Shown: positions 1 to 6,587 of the stretch, in pieces
How the letters are laid out: every line of letters starts with the position of its first letter
How positions within the stretch are numbered: position 1 is the first letter of the stretch
Assembly (NCBI GenBank): GCA_035637315.1
Contig: DASPXK010000416.1
Span: 1-6,587, forward strand
Direction of reading: 5' to 3'
DNA from: DASPXK01 sp035637315
GTDB taxonomy: Bacteria; Chloroflexota; UBA6077; JACCZL01
Length of the DNA stretch: 6,587 nt
Translations under genes and position numbers: made by a program
Notes under the pieces: generated by a model
Seen by the model: the letters and a program-made list of their open reading frames with translations, nothing else
Told to the model about the DNA's origin: nothing
The model's database searches: none

Positions 1-765
1 CGCGATTTGTGCCTGGCTCCCGACTGTGTTCTCCGCCACACGTCGCGCAATCGGCGTTGGGAACGGGGCAGCTGGAAAGGGGGGCGGCTGGCCGGTCGGC
101 ATCGGCTCGAAAGCGGATGCCAGTTGGTCAACGACCTCGACGTGGCGCTGGTTGCCCACAACCGCCGCGACCATGTTGCTGGCCAGGAAGTTCGCCTCCC
201 GAAACGCGCTCAGCACACGGTGGTCCGAGTTGGTGATCGCCTCGCGGTTTCCGATCGGCAGGTTGCGGGCCGGGTGATCGGCCCAGACCGTCTGGAAGAA
301 CAGCTCCACAGCGTAGCGTCGCGGCTCGTTTTTGCCACGAATCAACTCCTCCAGAACCACCTGCCGCTCGTTTTCGATCTTCTCTTGGGCGAACAGCGAG
401 TTCAGCAGCATGTCCGCCAGGATGTCCAGCGCAAGATCGAAGTCATCGTTCTTGACCACGGCCTGGAAGTTGATGTTCTCGAAGGAGGTGTACGCATTGA
501 GCCAGCCCCCGCGGGCGCTGATCGGCCCAAAGACCAGCTCCGAGCTCGGCCGCCGGGGCGTGCCCTGAAAGAACATGTGCTCCATGAAATGGGCGGCTCC
601 AACCGTCTCTTCGCGCTCATTGCGGGACCCGCCGCGAACGCTAATGCTGATCGCTGTGACGTCGGCCATCGCTCGCTCGCGGGTCAAGATGGCCAGGCCG
701 TTCGGGAGGTCTGTCTGAGCTGCATCCTGGGGCCAATCCAGGTTACGCGCTCCCGGCTCGCTCAT
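1..765 (-). CDS. M16B zinc peptidase, catalytic subunit (N-terminal half, cut by left edge)
   Basis: The first 255 residues of an insulinase/mitochondrial-processing-peptidase-type metalloprotease are visible; the reading frame stays open to the left edge, so the C-terminal domain is missing. The inverted zinc motif is intact as HFMEH (H59, E62, H63), inside the typical context GAAHFMEHMFFQGT. The likely third zinc ligand is E140, at the end of ENERQVVLEE, which matches the family spacing of about 76 residues. The conserved substrate-strand motif follows at about 86-99 (GGWLNAYTSFE). In this family E62 activates the water that attacks the peptide bond. There is no signal peptide, so it is probably cytoplasmic. 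The ATG overlaps the stop of the upstream M16 gene by four bases (ATGA, 762-765) and has only a weak GGTGGT upstream, suggesting translational coupling. The upstream protein is the presumed non-catalytic partner. Family assignment is firm; the substrate is unknown. Confidence 0.93.
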   Translation of the reverse strand, partial: MSEPGARNLDWPQDAAQTDLPNGLAILTRERAMADVTAISISVRGGSRNEREETVGAAHFMEHMFFQGTPRRPSSELVFGPISARGGWLNAYTSFENINFQAVVKNDDFDLALDILADMLLNSLFAQEKIENERQVVLEELIRGKNEPRRYAVELFFQTVWADHPARNLPIGNREAITNSDHRVLSAFREANFLASNMVAAVVGNQRHVEVVDQLASAFEPMPTGQPPPFPAAPFPTPIARRVAENTVGSQAQIA

Positions 766-2051
766 GGGCGTACTACCACCAGCGTGGCACGGTCCGGATC
801 TATGTGAGTCTGCGCCACCCGCGAAACATCGTCCACGCTCACGCGGCGGATGCCCTGGCGGTGCTCCTCGGACAGGACGGGCGAGCCGAGCGCCTCGTCG
901 CGGATCATTTGTCCACTCTGGGCGAGCGGCGTCTCCAAGCCTACCACCAGGCTGCCCTCCAAGAAGCTCTTCGCGTCGGCCAGCTCCTGCTCGCTGATCG
1001 GCTCCTCGCGCAGCCGGCGCATCTCCGACCTCAGCAGGTCGATCACGACCTCCGTGGTGCTCGGGTCCGTCCCGGCCGCCGCCATCCAAACGCCCGCGTC
1101 GGGATAGAGCATCTGGCCGGGAGCCGGGTCGTACGACAGTCCACGCCGGTCTCGGACCTCCCTGAACAGGCGGAAGCCTGAAGGTCCCAGCACCGCGTTC
1201 GCCACGCTGAGCGGAAACCGGTCCTCGCTCCCCAGACCCGGCAGCGGCCCACCGATAACAATCCGCGCCTGCGATGTCCCGGCGGTCTGGTCGATCCGCT
1301 GATCACGGGGCGCTGGCGGTGGCACGGACGATGCGGGTGCCGCTTGCCCTGCTGGCATATGGGTGAGAGCCTGCTCGACCATGTCTAGCGCATCCGGGGC
1401 GGGCAGGTTGCCGGCTGCCGCGACCACGCAGTTGCGACCCACGAAGAACCGATCGCGGTAGTCGACCAGCGTCTGGCGAGTCAATCTGGTCGTGTTGTCG
1501 AGATCGCCAGCTGGTGAGCGGGCCAGCGGGTGGCCTTCGAAAACAGCTGGCAAGAAGAGGTCGCCGGCCAGGACGCCCGGGTTGGCGCGCCGGGCGCTCA
1601 GCTCCTCCAGGATTACGCGGGCCTCGTTCTCAACGCGGTCCTGGGCGAACGTCGAGCAGAGCAGCACGTCGGCGACCAGGTCGAGCATGACGTCCACGTC
1701 CACTGTTCTGACCTGGGCCTGAAAGATCACCAGCTCGGAGCCGGCCTGAGACCACAGCGAGCCGCCGCGGACGGCGATTGGCCGCTGCACCTGGTCTGCC
1801 GACGGCCGGCGCTCGGTGCCCTGGAGGAACAGCTTCTCCATGAACTTGGCCGCGCCGGCGGTCTCCTCTTGCTCGAACCGTGAACCGGCCCGCGCGCCGA
1901 CGCTGAGGGCCACGATATCTGGATCTAGGATCTGCCGAGCCAGCACGACAACGCCGTTGCCGAGCACGCGCCGTGCGATCCCGTAGCCGGTGGCCGCCTC
2001 CGCCGAGCCGCCCGGGACAGGTGAGATGTTCGCGTCCGTGTTAGGGCGCAC
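762..2051 (-). CDS. M16B peptidase-like protein, non-catalytic partner subunit
   Basis: A complete 429-residue M16B protein with two M16 halves: N-terminal domain about 25-215 and C-terminal domain about 255-425. It aligns closely with the downstream gene, but the zinc motif HxxEH reads KFMEK (K69, E72, K73), so both histidine ligands are lysines and zinc binding should be lost. The neighbouring Glu pair in VILEE (149-150) is kept. The NAxT substrate motif is also lost (SLWSQ, about 98-102). The C-terminal domain keeps LFREVRDRRGLSY (295-307), which resembles the Arg/Tyr segment used for substrate binding by the inactive subunits of M16B heterodimers such as Sphingomonas SPH2682. I infer that it pairs with the downstream catalytic subunit. 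The start is GTG at 2051, chosen because GAGAGGG lies four bases upstream and because residues read further upstream are non-homologous and run through the palindrome and the neighbouring gene. No signal peptide is seen. Confidence 0.93.
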   Translation of the reverse strand: MRPNTDANISPVPGGSAEAATGYGIARRVLGNGVVVLARQILDPDIVALSVGARAGSRFEQEETAGAAKFMEKLFLQGTERRPSADQVQRPIAVRGGSLWSQAGSELVIFQAQVRTVDVDVMLDLVADVLLCSTFAQDRVENEARVILEELSARRANPGVLAGDLFLPAVFEGHPLARSPAGDLDNTTRLTRQTLVDYRDRFFVGRNCVVAAAGNLPAPDALDMVEQALTHMPAGQAAPASSVPPPAPRDQRIDQTAGTSQARIVIGGPLPGLGSEDRFPLSVANAVLGPSGFRLFREVRDRRGLSYDPAPGQMLYPDAGVWMAAAGTDPSTTEVVIDLLRSEMRRLREEPISEQELADAKSFLEGSLVVGLETPLAQSGQMIRDEALGSPVLSEEHRQGIRRVSVDDVSRVAQTHIDPDRATLVVVRP

Positions 2052-2055
2052 GAAT

Positions 2056-2062
2056 CCCTCTC
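2056..2062 (-). promoter_or_regulatory. Ribosome binding site deciding the GTG start of the M16 partner gene
   Basis: GAGAGGG on the minus strand, four bases before GTG at 2051. It supports a GTG start in a frame that stays open for another 161 codons upstream but has no family-like residues there. Confidence 0.6.
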
Positions 2063-2091
2063 GTCTACAGAAGAATTGGCTGAGACCCCGA

Positions 2092-2121
2092 AGAATAGGT
2101 CGCTCTGCCGCGGGCGGGCAA
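2092..2121 (-). promoter_or_regulatory. Candidate sigma70-type promoter for the M16 pair
   Basis: On the minus strand TTGCCC (2121-2116) and TATTCT (2097-2092) are separated by 18 bases; each matches four of six consensus positions. The site lies in the 142-base gap between the substrate-binding protein gene and the M16 pair, about 40 bases before the GTG start. This would let the peptidase pair be transcribed apart from the two genes upstream. It is a weak match in GC-rich DNA, so this is only a suggestion. Confidence 0.3.
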
Positions 2122-2135
2122 CTGTCTTCTTGCCA

Positions 2136-2193
2136 GCCCTCGCCCCCCATCCCCCTCTCCCAACTTTGGGAGAGGGGGCGAGGGGGTGAGGGC
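2136..2193. repeat. 58-base two-step palindrome (REP-like or mRNA-end hairpin)
   Basis: The inner stem is a perfect 12 bp (2151-2162 with 2167-2178) closed by a four-base ACTT loop. After a 3x3 internal loop (2148-2150 and 2179-2181), an outer 12-bp stem follows (2136-2147 with 2182-2193) that includes one G-T wobble. One arm is C-rich and the other G-rich. It starts exactly next to the stop codon of the substrate-binding protein gene. There is no T-run after the stem on either strand, so it is not a classic intrinsic terminator. It could still protect the mRNA 3' end or weaken read-through into the M16 pair. Its form resembles dispersed C/G-run palindromes found between genes in many high-GC genomes; that family membership is my inference, since only one copy is in this window. 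Confidence 0.75.
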
Positions 2194-3291
2194 CTATCGC
2201 TCGCGCCACAGATCCTGGTAGAGGGCCCGCAGGTCGCGCTCGACGGCGCCTTCGGGCGGCAGGGTGAAGTGGGTCCTGACGGCGCGGACCAGGCTCTGTG
2301 GCTCCGGATCGATGTCCGTACGTGTGGGGATCCGACCGCCTTGCGCGAGCAGGTTCTGGGCGTCGCCCGAGAGGAGGAAATCCGCGAAGAGGCGAGCCGC
2401 GTTAGGATGCTGCGCACTGGCCGACAGCACGACCGCGGTCGGCTGGACCACGGCCGGCTCGATCGCCACCCAGTTCGTCTTGGCGCCGCCACGTTTGTCG
2501 CGCTCCACCGCTTCCAGGCGGTTGTCAATCGCAACGGCGTGCTGGCCGGCCGAGACGAGGTCGGCCAGCGTTTGTGGTCCCCGCCGAAGTGTCACGCCCT
2601 GTGGCGCCAGGGCCTTCAGTGTGTCGACCGTCTCCTGGCGCCCCCGGCTCTCGATCAGGCCCTTCAGCCAGGTGAGGGCGTCCTCCTCCACCGCCAGCCG
2701 CCCGAAATAGGTCGGGTTGGCCAGATCCTCGTACCGGGTTGGCCGCGCGGCGAATGGGACCTGGTCGGTGTTGTACTGGAGGACGTGATATGTGGCCGCC
2801 ACGCCGTACCAGGCGCCCTCACGGTCGACGTACTCGGGCCGAACTGAGCGTGCTTCCGGTGGGGTCCATCGCTCGGCCACGCCGACCGTCCTGAGCAGCG
2901 TGCCGGCGTCGCCCACGAAGACGTCGAAGTCCGGGCCATCACGCGCCGCGGCGAGAATTCGACCGACCAGCTCTCGATCGAGCCCGCGGGTCCAATTGAC
3001 GCGTATATTGGGAAAGCGCTGCCCGAACAGCCGCGCGACGTCCTCGGTCTCCTGCGGGCTGAGGTCTGCGTAGACCCGGACCTCGCCTTCGCCGAGCGCC
3101 GCTTGATACCAGGTGTTGACCACCGACGGTGACTCGGCGGTGGGCCTCGGGACAGGGAGTGAGGTGGCCGTGGCAGCTGGCGTCGGACCGCCGCCGGGCA
3201 GGACCGCGTCGCAGCCGGCCAGGGCCAGCTCGGACGCGGCGATCAGTCCCGCGAGAAGCCCGGACAGCGACCAGCGCCGGCCAGGGCGCAC
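2194..3291 (-). CDS. Lipoprotein substrate-binding protein, FbpA-like ABC transporter class
   Basis: A 365-residue extracellular solute-binding protein. A short basic start and hydrophobic stretch (about 8-26) end in the lipobox LAGC (C27), so the mature protein should be lipid-anchored at the outer face of the membrane. A Pro/Thr/Ala-rich linker (about 31-57) precedes the binding fold. Family features are GEVRVYADLSPQETEDVARLF (about 69-89, in part), WYGVAATYHVLQYNTD (161-176) and the C-terminal pattern AARLFADFLLSGDAQNLL with GRIPTR (about 298-324), as in ferric-iron and related binding proteins. The usual iron-binding Tyr-Tyr pair is not seen: the matching segment reads AIDNRLEAVERD (about 254-265). 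The ligand is therefore open. The start is GTG, four bases after the VOC stop, with no clear ribosome site, suggesting coupled translation; it gives a complete signal peptide. No permease or ATPase gene is in the window. Confidence 0.87.
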   Translation of the reverse strand: MRPGRRWSLSGLLAGLIAASELALAGCDAVLPGGGPTPAATATSLPVPRPTAESPSVVNTWYQAALGEGEVRVYADLSPQETEDVARLFGQRFPNIRVNWTRGLDRELVGRILAAARDGPDFDVFVGDAGTLLRTVGVAERWTPPEARSVRPEYVDREGAWYGVAATYHVLQYNTDQVPFAARPTRYEDLANPTYFGRLAVEEDALTWLKGLIESRGRQETVDTLKALAPQGVTLRRGPQTLADLVSAGQHAVAIDNRLEAVERDKRGGAKTNWVAIEPAVVQPTAVVLSASAQHPNAARLFADFLLSGDAQNLLAQGGRIPTRTDIDPEPQSLVRAVRTHFTLPPEGAVERDLRALYQDLWRER

Positions 3292-3295
3292 GCCG

Positions 3296-3793
3296 CTATC
3301 TGCTGGAAGAGGCGAGCGAGGGATGCTCCTTCAGCAGGGCCTCGGCTTGCGCGAGCACCGCGTCAGCCGGCTGCTCCAGATCGACATTCTTGGAGTACGG
3401 CTGAGGGACGCGCTTGTTGGTCGGCCAGTACACCTCGAGCTGATTCCCCTCGGGATCGAGGAAATAGATACCGACCGCGATCCCGTGAGAGACCTCCCTC
3501 ACCAGCGTCACGCCCTCTTCCTTCAGGACCTTGTGAAAGGCGAGCAGGTCATCCAGGCTCGCCACGTGCCAGGACAGTTGCTGGACGAGCTCCACCTCGC
3601 GCGGCACGCTCCGCCCGCTCCTCAACAGGAGCTCGTGGTGCTCCTCATCCGGTCTGGAGCTCAAGAACACCATCCCGCGCTCTTGGTCCTCGTCCGTGAC
3701 GGTAAGGCCCAGGACTCGCGTGTAGAAGTCCCGCATCTTGGGCAGGTCTTCGACGAAGAGGCCGACGTGGCCCAGCTGCGTAACACGAGGCAT
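3296..3793 (-). CDS. VOC-fold metalloenzyme (glyoxalase / extradiol dioxygenase-like)
   Basis: A 165-residue vicinal-oxygen-chelate protein with two beta-alpha-beta-beta-beta modules, about 6-58 and 72-123. The first has LGHVGLFVEDLPKMRDFYTRVLGL, quoted here only as LGHVGLFVEDL and FYTRVLGL; the second has LSWHVASLDDL and ends in FLDPEGNQLEVYW. Probable metal ligands are H9, H76 and E120, with E54 (in HHELLL) as a possible fourth, as in glyoxalase I. The DPEGNQLEVYW ending and the HHELLL segment resemble catechol-2,3-dioxygenase-like members, but single-domain members of this superfamily cannot be assigned a reaction by sequence alone. About 40 residues follow the fold and include an Ala/Leu/Glu-rich helix (about 143-156). 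The start is ATG at 3793, with AGGAG nine bases upstream and family homology beginning at once; an ATG at 3838 would add 15 unrelated residues. It is the first gene of the minus-strand run. Confidence 0.88.
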   Translation of the reverse strand: MPRVTQLGHVGLFVEDLPKMRDFYTRVLGLTVTDEDQERGMVFLSSRPDEEHHELLLRSGRSVPREVELVQQLSWHVASLDDLLAFHKVLKEEGVTLVREVSHGIAVGIYFLDPEGNQLEVYWPTNKRVPQPYSKNVDLEQPADAVLAQAEALLKEHPSLASSSR

Positions 3794-3802
3794 TTGTTTT
3801 AA

Positions 3803-3807
3803 CTCCT
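3803..3807 (-). promoter_or_regulatory. Shine-Dalgarno AGGAG for the VOC gene
   Basis: AGGAG on the minus strand with a nine-base A-rich spacer to ATG at 3793. It favours this start over the upstream in-frame ATG at 3838. Confidence 0.7.
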
Positions 3808-3833
3808 GGCGCGTAACTCTCGGCGCTGGCACC

Positions 3834-3863
3834 ATCATCGAACACCGACACGCCCTGGTGCAA
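3834..3863 (-). promoter_or_regulatory. Candidate promoter for the VOC / substrate-binding protein genes
   Basis: On the minus strand TTGCAC (3863-3858) and GATGAT (3839-3834) lie 18 bases apart, each with four of six consensus matches, about 40 bases before the VOC start. It lies in the 147-base divergent gap (3794-3940), where a promoter for this gene run is expected. It is a weak match. Confidence 0.3.
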
Positions 3864-3940
3864 GCCCGGCCAGGCGCAGCAGTGAACCCAGCCCGAACCC
3901 CGTGCTATGCTCGAACCGGCGCCCCTGGATACATCCACGC

Positions 3941-4804
3941 ATGACCGACCGGGCCCTCCTGCTGATTGCCCACGGCAGCCGCGACGCCGACGCCCGTGAT
4001 GAGTACGCACGTATTCGCGAGGCGTTGGCGCAGCGGCTGTCCGACGAGGTCGTTGTCTTCTCGGTGCTCGAGTTCCCTGACCAGGACCATCTGCCCTCGA
4101 TTCAGGAGGGCTGGCGGCGCTGCGTGGCAGCGGGCGCACGGAGGGTGGTCGTCCTGCCGTTCTTCCTGTTCCCGGCCGGCCACGTTCGCGACGACCTGCC
4201 CGGCGAGCTTGAGCAGGCCCGGGCCAAGCATCTCGACGCAACGCTCGAGCTACTGCCGCCGCTCGGGCCGGCCGAGGAGCTGCTGGACGTGCTGGAGGAG
4301 CGCGCCGGCCAGGCGATCGCCCAACTGGCGGGCGATCCGGACGGTCTCACGGCTGTGGTCCTGGTCGGGGCCGGGACCAGCGACCCGGACGCTAATGGCG
4401 ACCTGTGCAAGGTGGCCCGCCTGCTCTGGGAGCGAAGCCCGTATCCACTGGTCGAGGTAGCGTGGATCAGCCTCACGACGCCAAATGTCCGCCAGGCCGT
4501 GGACCGCTGCGTGGCGCTTGGGGCTCGGCGGATCGCCCTCGTGCCGTACTTCTTGAACACGGGTGTCCTGTTGCGACGGATCGGGCCGCGCCTCGGGCCG
4601 ATCCGCCAGCAGCACCCGCGGTTGGCCATTCAGGTCGCACCCCAGATCGGCCCCCACCCGCGGCTGATCGATCTACTCGCCCGCCGATCTCGTGAAGGCC
4701 TGGACGGGGAGTGCCGCGGGCATGGCTGGTTGGCTGTCTGCGGCCGCCCTTCCTGCACCGCGATCGCCAGCGCTCGGTCGAGGCTGCTGCGTGCCCCTAC
4801 CTAG
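3941..4804 (+). CDS. cbiX: Two-domain CbiX/SirB-family tetrapyrrole chelatase
   Basis: A 287-residue protein of the sirohydrochlorin chelatase family, which inserts Co2+ (cobalamin path) or Fe2+ (siroheme) into sirohydrochlorin in the cytoplasm. The N-terminal domain (about 4-125) starts with LLIAHGSRD (H11) and has LPFFLFPAGHVRDDLP with H81; these are the family's two metal-binding, catalytic histidines, with E43 (VLEF) as a further candidate. The second domain (about 136-250) has VLVGAGTSDPDANGDL and VPYFLNTGVLLRRIGPRL, the usual degenerate repeat that lacks the His. Two fused CbiX domains are the normal long form. Sequence does not separate cobalt from iron use. The tail (about 252-287) holds C258, C267 and C272 and does not look like the usual family ending. 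ATG at 3941 is chosen because homology starts five residues later; there is no clear Shine-Dalgarno. The stop lies two bases from the stop of the convergent clpC. Confidence 0.9.
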   Translation: MTDRALLLIAHGSRDADARDEYARIREALAQRLSDEVVVFSVLEFPDQDHLPSIQEGWRRCVAAGARRVVVLPFFLFPAGHVRDDLPGELEQARAKHLDATLELLPPLGPAEELLDVLEERAGQAIAQLAGDPDGLTAVVLVGAGTSDPDANGDLCKVARLLWERSPYPLVEVAWISLTTPNVRQAVDRCVALGARRIALVPYFLNTGVLLRRIGPRLGPIRQQHPRLAIQVAPQIGPHPRLIDLLARRSREGLDGECRGHGWLAVCGRPSCTAIASARSRLLRAPT

Positions 4805-4806
4805 CC

Positions 4807-6587
<1,781 letters not shown>

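Noticed and set aside
7..807. 266-codon plus-strand open frame
   Set aside because: It lies opposite the M16 catalytic gene and has no recognisable motifs; it is a mirror of high-GC codon bias. The M16 gene with its zinc motif explains this DNA.
2136..2193. Intrinsic (rho-independent) terminator
   Set aside because: The hairpin is strong, but neither strand has a T-run after the stem; the minus strand continues TGGCAAGAAGACAG. It was annotated as a palindromic repeat instead.
2136..2193. CRISPR repeat or phage attachment site
   Set aside because: There is only one copy, with no spacers, no integrase gene and no flanking direct repeat.
2052..2534. 161-codon N-terminal extension of the non-catalytic M16 protein
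   Set aside because: The frame stays open, but the added residues are Arg/Ser/Pro-rich, run through the palindrome and antiparallel-free into the coding region of the substrate-binding protein on the same strand in another frame. The GTG at 2051 has a ribosome site and starts just ahead of the family fold.
1990..2847. 285-codon plus-strand open frame
   Set aside because: It covers the palindrome and lies opposite two good genes, with low-complexity composition and no family signal.
3113..3802. 229-codon plus-strand open frame
   Set aside because: It lies opposite the VOC gene and the signal-peptide end of the lipoprotein gene; its residues match no fold that I know, while the minus strand shows clear families.
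3882..3911. Plus-strand promoter for cbiX (TATGCT at 3906 with a -35 around 3882-3888)
   Set aside because: The -10 matches four of six positions, but the -35 is poor, so I cannot support it beyond saying that a promoter is expected in this gap.

Overview
The window is high-GC bacterial DNA, gene-dense on both strands, with six protein genes (two cut by the window edges) and no RNA gene, insertion sequence or CRISPR array that I can see. The style suggests a Chloroflexota (Thermomicrobia-like) or similar high-GC, often metagenomic, bacterium: a lipoprotein with a Pro/Thr/Ala-rich linker just after its lipobox cysteine, a paired M16B peptidase locus, a UVR-type ClpC, and a C/G-run palindrome between genes. 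This placement is an inference from style, not proof.

Layout, left to right. Positions 1-3793 hold four genes on the minus strand, so they read right to left: a one-domain VOC (glyoxalase/dioxygenase fold) enzyme (3296-3793); a lipoprotein substrate-binding protein of the FbpA-like ABC-transporter class (2194-3291, 4 bases after the VOC stop); a 58-base two-step palindrome abutting its stop codon; then two M16 (insulinase-like) peptidase subunits, 762-2051 and 1-765 (C-terminal half outside the window), joined by a 4-base ATGA stop/start overlap. The first M16 protein has lost the zinc-binding histidines (KFMEK instead of HxxEH). The second keeps them (HFMEH). They therefore look like the inactive and catalytic subunits of one heterodimeric M16B peptidase.

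A 147-base divergent intergenic region (3794-3940) separates this run from a plus-strand two-domain CbiX/SirB-type chelatase (3941-4804). That gene converges, with only 2 bases between stop codons, on a minus-strand ClpC-type AAA+ unfoldase (4807-6587), whose N-terminal domain and first Walker A lie beyond the right edge.

The M16 pair is a clear functional unit. The VOC and substrate-binding genes are tightly linked, but their shared purpose is not evident. CbiX (tetrapyrrole metal insertion) and ClpC (protein quality control) look like ordinary neighbours. I found no convincing new multi-gene system. The points most worth a second look are the Lys-for-His replacement in the M16 partner, the palindrome, and the substrate-binding protein that lacks the usual iron-binding tyrosine pair.
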